A stretch of DNA of 5,231 bases from Ghiorsea sp. (GTDB taxonomy: Bacteria; Pseudomonadota; Zetaproteobacteria; Mariprofundales; Mariprofundaceae): positions 1 through 5,231 of the forward strand of contig JALUWH010000323.1 of assembly GCA_027019685.1 (NCBI GenBank), given 5' to 3'. Position numbers and translations under genes: made by a program. Below, in pieces: positions 1 through 5,231 of this stretch (its first letter is position 1; each line of letters starts with the position of its first letter). Below the pieces are notes generated by a model, which made no database searches, was not told the DNA's origin, and worked only from the letters and a program-made list of their open reading frames with translations.

Positions 1-925
1 TGCAGCTATGGCTGGTCGGGTTCCTCCCGGTGATATGATTGCATACTTTGCGGATGGTCGTCCTATTCTTTTGAAGAAACGTACTGAACTATCAGGTAAA
101 GATGTAACCATGGCGCGTATTACTATTGATTCGCAAAGTAATCAGCCTGCGGTTTCTTTGAAGTTTAACAATCAAGGTGCTCGTAAATTCGACCGTTTAA
201 CCAAAGAAAATGTAAAAAAACGTTTTGCGATTTTACTTGAAGGTGTGGTGCAATCAGCACCTGTGATCCAAGAGCGTATTTCAGGTGGCACAGCACAAAT
301 TACGGGATCATTTACAACGGAAGACGCGCGTAACCTTGCGATTGTATTGCGTGCGGGTGCATTGCCTGCCCCTATTAAGGTTGTAGAGGAACGTTCGATT
401 GGTCCAAGCCTAGGGCAAGACTCTATTGACCAAGGCTTAAACTCGATTCTTTATGGTTTTATTGCCGTATTACTTTTCATGTTGGTTTATTATCGTTTGT
501 TTGGTCTTTTTGCCAATATTGCTTTGGCATTTAATATTATATTGATTGCAGCAGCCATGAGTATGATTGGCGCAACATTAACTTTGCCGGGCATTGCTGG
601 TATTGTATTAACCATTGGTATGGCGGTGGATGCCAATGTGCTGATATTTGAACGTATACGTGAGGAAATTACGAACGGTAAAACGCCGCTTGCTGCCATT
701 GATGGTGGTTATGATAAAGCATTTTCAACCATTATGGATGCTAATATTACGACACTTATTGCTGCTATTGTATTGTTCCAGTTTGGTTCAGGACCAATCA
801 AAGGCTTTGCTGTGTCACTTAGCGTTGGTATTTTAGCTTCGATGTTTACAGCGATTGTGGTGACGCGTGCGATTACATATTTGATGTATCGCAAACAAAA
901 AAATATTAAAACATTAAGTATCTAA
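1..925 (+). CDS. secD: Protein translocase subunit SecD, C-terminal half (5' end cut by window)
   Basis: SecD pairs with SecF in the inner membrane and uses the proton motive force to help pull Sec substrates into the periplasm. The reading frame is open to the window start (first full codon at 2), so the ATG at 8 is internal and not the real start. Numbered from that Met, the visible 305 residues show the end of the large periplasmic region (about 1-140), including LRAGALPAP at 114-122. About five membrane segments follow (near 146-163, 166-190, 191-207, 246-262, 266-290). The SecD signature GMAVDANVLIFERIREE lies at 204-220; its Asp208 corresponds to the conserved membrane Asp implicated in proton coupling. 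Full-length SecD is roughly 600 residues, so about half is visible. Nine bases separate its stop from secF, as in the usual secDF operon. Confidence 0.97.
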   Translation, partial: AAMAGRVPPGDMIAYFADGRPILLKKRTELSGKDVTMARITIDSQSNQPAVSLKFNNQGARKFDRLTKENVKKRFAILLEGVVQSAPVIQERISGGTAQITGSFTTEDARNLAIVLRAGALPAPIKVVEERSIGPSLGQDSIDQGLNSILYGFIAVLLFMLVYYRLFGLFANIALAFNIILIAAAMSMIGATLTLPGIAGIVLTIGMAVDANVLIFERIREEITNGKTPLAAIDGGYDKAFSTIMDANITTLIAAIVLFQFGSGPIKGFAVSLSVGILASMFTAIVVTRAITYLMYRKQKNIKTLSI

Positions 926-934
926 GGGGTTATT

Positions 935-1879
935 ATGCAACTTATACGTCCTGACATTAACATTGACTTCTTAGCCAGCCGTAAAAAAGCACTCATTTTT
1001 TCCACAATCATGATTGTGGTTTCACTGGCATTGATTGCTTTTAAAGGTTTGAACTTGGGCATTGATTTTACAGGTGGAACATTGGTTGAAGTACGCTTTC
1101 ATCAACAGGTGAAGACTGCTGATATTCGCCAAGCTCTAGTACCTGCAGGTTATGGAAAAGCTGTGATTCAAGAGTTTGGTTCACCTGAAGAAATCTTGAT
1201 TCGTGTGCAAAACCAAGAGGGTGTAGAGGCCTCTGCCATTAGTACTGCAATTTTAGATGCATTAACCGATAAATTTGGTGCAGATCAAGTTGAAATGCGT
1301 CGCGTTGAATTTGTAGGGCCACAAGTGGGTGAAGAGTTGAAAACAGCGGGCATGATGGCTGTGTTTTATACACTTATTGGTATTTTAATTTATGTCATGG
1401 TTCGGTTTAAGTTACGTTTTGCATTGGGTGCAGATGCGGCAATTTTACATGATATTATTATTGTGGTGGGTGTGTTTTCAGCGCTACAATTGGAGTTTTC
1501 ACTGTCTGTGGTGGCAGCACTACTCACCGTTCTTGGTTATTCGCTGAATGATACCATTGTGGTATTTGACCGTATTCGTGAAAACTTTGAAATCAATAAA
1601 AAGAAAAAGAATCCTTTGGATGAGGTTGAGATTTGTAACCAATCGATTAACCAAACATTGGCACGTACATTGATGACTTCAGCAACCACTTTGCTTGTGG
1701 TATTTTCATTGTACTTTTTCGGTGGTGAAGTGATTCACAACTTTGCATTTGCTTTGTTGGTTGGTATTGCTGTAGGTACTTACTCATCCATCTTTATTGC
1801 TTCACCAATTATGTTATCGCTTGAAGGCAAGTTTGAAATGTCCGAAGAAGAACTTAAAGAATTGGAAAATCGTCCTTAA
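935..1879 (+). CDS. secF: Protein translocase subunit SecF
   Basis: SecF is the smaller partner of SecD in the inner-membrane complex that supports late steps of Sec-dependent export. The 314 residues match the family length (about 300-325). They show a first membrane helix (about 18-36), the motif GIDFTGGTLVEVRF at 42-55, a small periplasmic domain, VEFVGPQVGEEL near 124-135, and five further membrane helices (about 139-157, 161-181, 188-208, 249-262, 268-293). The conserved GYSLNDTIVVFDRIREN is at 201-217, with Asp206 as the counterpart of the functional membrane Asp of SecD/SecF. The C-terminus is short and acidic. The start is well supported: AAGGGGT at 924-930, overlapping the secD stop, lies at normal spacing before ATG 935. 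The next gene begins three bases after the secF stop. Confidence 0.98.
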   Translation: MQLIRPDINIDFLASRKKALIFSTIMIVVSLALIAFKGLNLGIDFTGGTLVEVRFHQQVKTADIRQALVPAGYGKAVIQEFGSPEEILIRVQNQEGVEASAISTAILDALTDKFGADQVEMRRVEFVGPQVGEELKTAGMMAVFYTLIGILIYVMVRFKLRFALGADAAILHDIIIVVGVFSALQLEFSLSVVAALLTVLGYSLNDTIVVFDRIRENFEINKKKKNPLDEVEICNQSINQTLARTLMTSATTLLVVFSLYFFGGEVIHNFAFALLVGIAVGTYSSIFIASPIMLSLEGKFEMSEEELKELENRP

Positions 1880-1882
1880 TTT

Positions 1883-2287
1883 ATGTTAGGTACAGCCATG
1901 CAAGGGGATATTACCCCAGAGCTCGAAAGTGGACAGCGTGTATTTCATGCCTATGGGGATTCATTCTTTCAATTGGGTCATGATAAAATAGAAGCTAGTT
2001 TTTATTTTAACCAAGGAGAAGTGTTTACACCTTGGTTAAAGCAAGATATTTCAACATTAACCATTGCTGATTTGAAATGGCTTGAAACACATACACCAGA
2101 GGTTTTGGTGATTGGTACGGGTAGGCGAACAGCATTTCCAAGTCATGATGTGATGGATTATCTGGCTGATTTGCATGTGGGTTTTGAGTGTATGGATTCA
2201 CTATCTGCAGCGCGTACATTTAATATTTTGGTTGGGGAAGGGCGTGATGTTGCAGCCGCCATGCTTTTGCCCAATGTTCGAGGTTAA
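1883..2287 (+). CDS. Mth938-like domain protein (DUF498 / NDUFAF3-type)
   Basis: This small, probably cytoplasmic protein of 134 residues is recognised as the Mth938-like (DUF498, human NDUFAF3-related) family. The supporting segments are the N-terminal pattern around HAYGDSFFQLG, then PEVLVIGTGRRTAFPS at about 72-87, and GFECMDSLSAARTFNILVGEG near 100-120. The mitochondrial homologue is a complex I assembly factor. The bacterial role is not established, and no catalytic residues can be assigned. From family knowledge, bacterial members often sit beside secDF, as here, which suggests a link to membrane protein biogenesis; that link is inference. It follows secF by three bases, so it is surely cotranscribed. 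The start is uncertain: ATG 1883 has no clear ribosome site, while ATG 1898 (Met6) has a weak TTAGG at 1886-1890. Either start keeps the whole domain. Confidence 0.85.
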   Translation: MLGTAMQGDITPELESGQRVFHAYGDSFFQLGHDKIEASFYFNQGEVFTPWLKQDISTLTIADLKWLETHTPEVLVIGTGRRTAFPSHDVMDYLADLHVGFECMDSLSAARTFNILVGEGRDVAAAMLLPNVRG

Positions 2288-2293
2288 GTCTAC

Positions 2294-2671
2294 ATGATGC
2301 CACGTTATGAACTGATGATTGAAACCCATTTCTCCGCAGCCCACCAATTGCGTGGTTATGCTGGAGATTGCGCGCGTTTGCATGGTCACAACTGGCATGT
2401 GCGTTTATATGTGGGTTGTAGTGAACTTGATGAGCTGGGCATGGGCATAGACTACAAAATTATGAAAACTGAGCTTAAAGCAGCCTTAGAGCCTTGGGAT
2501 CATTACAATTTAAATGATGTAGCCCCCTTTGATGTGATGAACCCAACCAGTGAGAATGTCGCGGCCGAGCTTTACAAAGAAATGGTCAAACGCTTGGAAA
2601 ATGATCGGCTTAAAATATCACGTGTTGAAATTTCTGAAACATGCACAGCAAAAGTGACCTATTGGCCATGA
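2294..2671 (+). CDS. queD: 6-carboxy-5,6,7,8-tetrahydropterin synthase (QueD)
   Basis: QueD converts 7,8-dihydroneopterin triphosphate to 6-carboxytetrahydropterin, the second step toward preQ0 and queuosine for tRNA modification. The 125-residue length is typical. Zinc ligands appear to be His17 (FSAAHQL), His30 and His32 (RLHGHNW). Cys26 gives the spacing CxxxHGH, which distinguishes QueD from eukaryotic-type 6-pyruvoyltetrahydropterin synthases (longer Cys-HGH spacing) and from the PTPS-III folate-bypass type (Glu in place of Cys). Asp69-His70 (WDHYNLND) and Glu115 (ISETC) match the remaining catalytic positions, so the active site looks complete. GAGG at 2280-2283 lies 10 bases before ATG 2294, favouring that ATG over the tandem one at 2297. 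Six bases separate it from the gene before, and its stop overlaps the next start. No other queuosine gene and no preQ1 riboswitch is visible. Confidence 0.95.
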   Translation: MMPRYELMIETHFSAAHQLRGYAGDCARLHGHNWHVRLYVGCSELDELGMGIDYKIMKTELKAALEPWDHYNLNDVAPFDVMNPTSENVAAELYKEMVKRLENDRLKISRVEISETCTAKVTYWP

Positions 2672-2853
2672 AGCTATTGCTTCTTATACCTGCTTTATTG
2701 ATGCTTCTTTCTGCTTGTAGCGATAGTATTGAGCCTATCAAAGTTGAAAAAAGTCAGCATAGCAAAAAACCTTATGAGAAGAATGCTATTGATGCTGCTG
2801 GTGTAGCAGAAGGTAAAAAGCAAGTTTCCCCCAATGGTCGCCCAGCCTATTAA
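2668..2853 (+). CDS. Small predicted lipoprotein, 61 residues, coupled to queD
   Basis: The function is unknown. Starting at ATG 2668 gives a textbook lipoprotein signal: a short Lys-containing start (MK), a Leu-rich core, and the lipobox LSAC with Cys17 as the lipidation site. Ser at the +2 position predicts outer-membrane rather than inner-membrane retention by the enterobacterial rule. The mature part is only about 45 residues, Lys- and Ser-rich, without secondary-structure signatures I can name. It ends in SPNGRPAY. The same frame is open to an ATG at 2641, but that start would put a polar stretch before the signal and lies inside queD. The chosen ATG overlaps the queD stop as ATGA and has no strong ribosome site of its own, which suggests translational coupling. 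It lacks the CGxKGPLY-type motif of LptM-like lipoproteins, so I do not assign that name. Confidence 0.8.
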   Translation: MKLLLLIPALLMLLSACSDSIEPIKVEKSQHSKKPYEKNAIDAAGVAEGKKQVSPNGRPAY

Positions 2854-2917
2854 ACCCACATTTGGGTGATAATTCTGTGATATTTATGCATTACACTGTC
2901 TGCATCTTAAATAAGGA

Positions 2918-2923
2918 AGGTGA
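2918..2923 (+). promoter_or_regulatory. Ribosome binding site of the msrAB fusion gene
   Basis: AGGTGA lies six bases before ATG 2930, downstream of a further AAGGA (2913-2917). A GTG at 2927 directly precedes the ATG in the same frame and could also initiate, but it leaves only three bases from the AGGTGA core. The ATG is therefore the better start. The choice changes the protein by one residue. Confidence 0.65.
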
Positions 2924-2929
2924 ATAGTG

Positions 2930-4003
2930 ATGAATAAAACCCAAAATTATATGATTGTTTTGATAAGTGCTGTGCTCATGTTGCTCATGCTACCTGCATT
3001 AACCACTGCCAAGGACGAAATGGCAAAAGATAAAACGATGGCTAGTATGGTTCATACAGAAAAAGCGATATTTGCTGGTGGTTGTTTTTGGTGTATGGAA
3101 AAACCTTTTGAGCAACTCGATGGTGTGAAAGCCGTGGTTTCAGGCTACAGCACAGGCAAAACAAAGAACCCAACCTATCAAAACTATATGTCAGGTGGGC
3201 ATTTGGAAGCTGTAGAAATTACTTTTGACCCTGCACAAGTCAGTTATGAAAAGCTTTTGGATGTGTTTTGGCATCAAATTGACCCTACTGATGCAGGTGG
3301 CCAGTTTGTGGATAGGGGATATGCTTACACAACGGGTATTTTTTACTTGAATGAAACGCAACGTAAACTTGCCGAAGCATTTAAAGTTAAACTGGAAGCA
3401 AGTGGGGTGTTTTCTAAACCTATTGTCACACCTATTAAACCAGCACAAACCTTTTATAGGGCAGAAGAATATCATCAAGATTACTACAAGAAGAACCCAT
3501 TACGTTACTGGTATTACCGTAAAGGTTCAGGCCGTGACCAGTATTTGGATAAAGTCTGGGGAAAAGACCGAGGAGAACATAAAAAAATGGCAGACTTAAA
3601 AAATAAACTTACACCATTGCAATACGAAGTAACTCAGCAAGAGGGTACTGAACCACCATTTAACAATGCGTATTGGGATAATAAAGAAGCAGGCATTTAT
3701 GTGGATATTATCTCAGGTGAACCTTTATTTAGTTCAAAGGACAAATTTAAGTCAGGTACGGGCTGGCCAAGTTTTGACCGCCCATTGGTGAAAGAGAATA
3801 TCATCGAAAAAGTTGATAAACGTTTGTTTTCTACGCGTACGGAAGTTCGTAGTAAAACTTCACATTTAGGTCATGTTTTTAACGATGGTCCTGAAGAAAC
3901 GACAGGGCTTAGGTATTGTATCAATTCGGCATCCCTTCGTTTTATTCCTGAACAAGATTTGGAACAAGAAGGATATGCCCAATATTTAACTTTATTTCAT
4001 TAA
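2930..4003 (+). CDS. msrAB: Exported bifunctional peptide methionine sulfoxide reductase MsrA-MsrB
   Basis: This enzyme reduces the S (MsrA) and R (MsrB) epimers of methionine sulfoxide in oxidised proteins. With the ATG 2930 start it has 357 residues. A signal peptide (about 1-27, cut after ALTTA) points to the periplasm. The MsrA domain (about 43-210) carries GGCFWCMEKPFE with catalytic Cys52. It also has Glu93 (GGHLEAVEI), Asp128 and Tyr133 at the expected active-site positions, and the class motif EEYHQDYYKKNPLRY. The MsrB domain (about 222-350) carries SGTGWPSF, HLGHVFNDGP and the catalytic Cys330 in RYCINSASLRF. It has no zinc-binding CxxC pairs, and Thr277 sits where many MsrB enzymes have the resolving Cys. 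Cys52, Cys55 and Cys330 are the only cysteines. Unlike neisserial PilB, there is no thioredoxin-like domain. It lies 76 bases after the lipoprotein gene and may have its own promoter, though none is convincing. Confidence 0.95.
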   Translation: MNKTQNYMIVLISAVLMLLMLPALTTAKDEMAKDKTMASMVHTEKAIFAGGCFWCMEKPFEQLDGVKAVVSGYSTGKTKNPTYQNYMSGGHLEAVEITFDPAQVSYEKLLDVFWHQIDPTDAGGQFVDRGYAYTTGIFYLNETQRKLAEAFKVKLEASGVFSKPIVTPIKPAQTFYRAEEYHQDYYKKNPLRYWYYRKGSGRDQYLDKVWGKDRGEHKKMADLKNKLTPLQYEVTQQEGTEPPFNNAYWDNKEAGIYVDIISGEPLFSSKDKFKSGTGWPSFDRPLVKENIIEKVDKRLFSTRTEVRSKTSHLGHVFNDGPEETTGLRYCINSASLRFIPEQDLEQEGYAQYLTLFH

Positions 4004-4118
4004 GCTGGTTTAAGGTGGACGTGTTAAAAGTACTGGTTTGTCAGGCTTGAAAGCAGAAATAATTATTGTTTATATAGTAATCCACCCATAAGGGTTCGCA
4101 TTTATAAGTAGAAAATCA

Positions 4119-4226
4119 TTATGCAGCCAACGCTAGGTTTTGCTTGGGCGTTATACCACCAAGTATCATGTTAGGTTGTTCATTGTTGTACGTCCATAAC
4201 CAGCGTGTTGCATGTTTTGAACTTTC
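4119..4226 (-). pseudogene. IS3-family transposase orfB C-terminal fragment
   Basis: The minus-strand frame ending with TAA at 4121-4119 encodes ESSKHATRWLWTYNN, then EQPNMILGGITPKQNLALAA. This is the characteristic end of IS3-type orfB integrases (HATRW-WTYNxERPNM-LGGITPKQKLA). Only about 35 residues remain. The DDE catalytic domain lies in the deleted part, so the protein is non-functional. A TAG at 4232-4230 closes the frame just upstream, at the junction with the orfA piece. Its frame relative to orfA equals the -1 offset normal for this family. That fits a deletion of a multiple of three bases, though it may be chance. Confidence 0.8.
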
Positions 4227-4342
4227 AACCTAGGCATCATCGATGCATCCAAACACGCATAGCTGCGTCACTTATAAAATGTTGCACTGCTCATTCCATA
4301 AGTCCTGCATAATTCAGGAGCGGGAATGCCTGCCTATGCAGC
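4220..4342 (-). pseudogene. IS3-family transposase orfA fragment (helix-turn-helix region)
   Basis: Codons read leftward from about 4333 give AGIPAPELCRTYGMSSATFYK, then a TGA at 4270-4268, then RSYACLDASMMPRLK. This matches the IS3 orfA core, which I recall as PELCREHGMSSATFYKW followed by RSKYGGMDASMMARLK. The TGA replaces the expected Trp codon (TGG to TGA), a TAG at 4336-4334 sits where Glu or Gln is usual, and one codon (Lys of RSKYGG) is missing. The helix-turn-helix that binds the element ends is therefore interrupted. No start codon region is left. The identification is by remembered family motif, not by a search. Confidence 0.75.
4305..4341. repeat. Imperfect inverted repeat (possible hairpin) at the edge of the IS remnant
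   Basis: CTGCATA at 4305-4311 is the exact inverse of TATGCAG at 4335-4341. Inside it, CAGG at 4315-4318 pairs with CCTG at 4329-4332. This gives an 11-pair stem with a small internal loop and a 10-base apical loop. No T-run follows on either strand, so it does not look like a standard intrinsic terminator, although it lies just after the stop of the minus-strand gene. Part of it overlaps the orfA remnant, so the pairing may be accidental. Confidence 0.35.
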
Positions 4343-4350
4343 CCAATATG

Positions 4351-5231
4351 TTAATAATTTTCTTCTTTGAGTTGTTTTTTTAGACCAACAGCAGCCATGG
4401 CATAACCGCCGTCTGCTGCATCTACGAAATGAACTTGGCTTCCCATGCGCTCAAAAACCAAGCAAGTCATCAATGCGCGGTTGGTGATATGAAGTCCATA
4501 ACATAGCTTACCTTTATCATGAAGTTTGCTGAGGTAAGTCTCCAGTTTTTTACGTTCTCCTGAGCTTGCAGCAAATGTCATACGCAAAATATCATCAAAC
4601 TTTTCTGCATCGGTAGTGTGTATCACTTGGTTTTTATATTTACCCCAAGATGAATCATCGAGTTTTGCGTCAAGCTTCATAAGGATGATGCCTAAAATAT
4701 TCATCAACCATAATTTTTTGGTAAGCACCATGCGCTCAAAACCACGCGCTTTGGCTTTGGCTTCATGGGCTAATTGTGCAAAAGATAGTGATAAGTGAAG
4801 TTTCTTTTCTTGTACGGGGTTACGCTGTTGATAGCTGCCAATATGTTTGCCCATATAATTGAGTATTTTTTTGTACTCTGCAGGGTCGCTGGCGTATGCA
4901 AGCAGACTAATGGTTTCATCTTTGGGTGAGGGGATATCCTGCCAACGGCATTCTAGGCCGCTAAAATCAGCTTCTGGAATATTATCGGGCAATTCATGGC
5001 AGTAGGCAGGGTCACCTTTAATCAAAGCGTCTGCCTTGCTCATACCGCCGCCATAAAATATAGCTTGTTTGTAGTCTTGGGAGACTTCGTGTTTAGCGAT
5101 GAATAAATCAAGTCCTTTTTCGTATAGTTTTTTGACGGAGATTGAGCCAATTCTCAAATGTAGATTAAAGTCGGTTTCTGATTTTTCTTTGGTGGCAAGC
5201 AGTGCCATTTTACTTGGCTCAATATACGCCT
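4351..5231 (-). CDS. DUF3095-family protein, C-terminal part (5' end beyond window)
   Basis: No biochemical role is established that I know of. The frame is open through the last base of the window, with codons for AYIEPSK before the first visible Met at 5208, so that Met is probably internal. Numbered from it, the recognised segments are FNLHLRIGSI (14-23), FYGGGMSKADALIKG (51-65), FSGLECRWQDIPS (82-94), a FDDILRM stretch near 194-200, GLHITNRALMTCLVF (238-252) and VHFVDAADGGYAMAA (259-273). These match my memory of the DUF3095 family (about 370-390 residues), so roughly 80-100 N-terminal residues are missing here. Some database entries label relatives as adenylate cyclases, but nothing in the visible part proves a cyclase. 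Residues 156-169 are hydrophobic but short for a membrane helix. The C-terminus looks complete, is convergent with msrAB, and is separated from it by the IS relic. Confidence 0.75.
   Translation of the reverse strand, partial: AYIEPSKMALLATKEKSETDFNLHLRIGSISVKKLYEKGLDLFIAKHEVSQDYKQAIFYGGGMSKADALIKGDPAYCHELPDNIPEADFSGLECRWQDIPSPKDETISLLAYASDPAEYKKILNYMGKHIGSYQQRNPVQEKKLHLSLSFAQLAHEAKAKARGFERMVLTKKLWLMNILGIILMKLDAKLDDSSWGKYKNQVIHTTDAEKFDDILRMTFAASSGERKKLETYLSKLHDKGKLCYGLHITNRALMTCLVFERMGSQVHFVDAADGGYAMAAVGLKKQLKEENY

Larger units (their letters stand above)
4078..4342 (-). mobile_element. Decayed IS3-family insertion sequence remnant with internal deletion
   Basis: Read on the minus strand, this stretch contains two pieces of an IS3-type element in the native order: a middle part of orfA, then the last codons of orfB. 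The bulk of the element, about 1 kb judged from usual IS3 size, is missing at a junction near 4219-4228. After the orfB stop, the sequence running to GGGTGGATTAC (minus strand, about 4087-4077) may be the terminal end. I place that boundary loosely, by resemblance to what I recall of related ends. The orfA start, the other terminal repeat and target duplications are not visible. Stop codons inside the orfA piece and the deletion mean it cannot move by itself. It fills most of the gene-free stretch 4004-4350; bases 4004-4077 hold nothing I can identify. Confidence 0.75.

Noticed and set aside
8..10. ATG at 8 as the start of secD
   Set aside because: The frame is open upstream to the window edge, and the protein from here lacks the first membrane helix and most of the periplasmic region of SecD.
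2294..2671. Folate-type PTPS-III or eukaryotic-type 6-pyruvoyltetrahydropterin synthase
   Set aside because: The CxxxHGH spacing (Cys26 to His30) is that of QueD; PTPS-III has Glu in place of Cys, and the eukaryotic type has a longer Cys-HGH gap.
2668..2853. Naming the small lipoprotein LptM
   Set aside because: Only the lipobox and small size fit. The CGxKGPLY-type sequence after the Cys is absent.
2876..2895. CRP/FNR-like operator (TGTGA ... TTACA)
   Set aside because: The half-sites are 10 bases apart instead of 6, and the second half-site is imperfect.
2854..2926. Intrinsic terminator or promoter between the lipoprotein gene and msrAB
   Set aside because: ACCCA/TGGGT (2854-2867) is only a 5-base stem with no T-run. 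TTGGGT with TATGCA 17 bases on matches each consensus at only three positions. Neither is strong enough to list.
3191..3478. 95-residue minus-strand reading frame inside msrAB
   Set aside because: It lies wholly antisense to a well-supported MsrA domain, has an unconvincing composition and shows no recognisable motif. It is a shadow.
1..5231. CRISPR array, tRNA, riboswitch or defence system
   Set aside because: No regularly spaced repeats, cloverleaf-like sequence, preQ1-type aptamer before queD or defence gene motifs were seen on either strand.

Overview
The window is chromosomal sequence from a Gram-negative bacterium, most likely a proteobacterium of moderate-to-low GC (about 40% by eye). 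The evidence is the separate secD and secF genes, a lipobox lipoprotein, an exported methionine sulfoxide reductase and the secDF/Mth938-like gene pairing. I cannot assign the taxon more precisely. A low-GC gamma- or zetaproteobacterium would fit, but that is a guess.

Positions 1-2853 look like one plus-strand operon. It starts with the C-terminal half of secD (cut by the window start) and secF. These are followed by a small Mth938-like (DUF498/NDUFAF3-type) protein, queD (6-carboxy-5,6,7,8-tetrahydropterin synthase, queuosine pathway) and a 61-residue lipoprotein. Spacings between the first four genes are 3 to 9 bases, and the lipoprotein start codon overlaps the queD stop (ATGA). SecD/SecF assist Sec export at the inner membrane. 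The lipoprotein would itself be a Sec substrate. The Mth938-like protein is a recurrent secDF neighbour of unclear bacterial role, and queD appears to be a metabolic passenger.

After a 76-base gap lies a plus-strand gene (2930-4003) for an MsrA-MsrB fusion with a signal peptide. It is probably a periplasmic enzyme that repairs both methionine sulfoxide epimers. It has only three cysteines and no thioredoxin-like domain, so it must depend on an outside reductant.

Positions 4004-4350 hold no intact gene. Most of the stretch is a decayed, internally deleted IS3-family insertion sequence on the minus strand: a piece of orfA (helix-turn-helix region) is joined directly to the last 35 or so codons of orfB. 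It ends within about 10 bases of the 3' end of the last gene.

Positions 4351-5231 (minus strand) carry the C-terminal part of a DUF3095-family protein whose 5' end is beyond the window. I see no tRNA, rRNA, CRISPR array or complete mobile element, and no novel multi-gene system. The points most worth a second look are the IS3 relic, the cysteine-poor MsrAB, the coupled lipoprotein and the DUF3095 protein.
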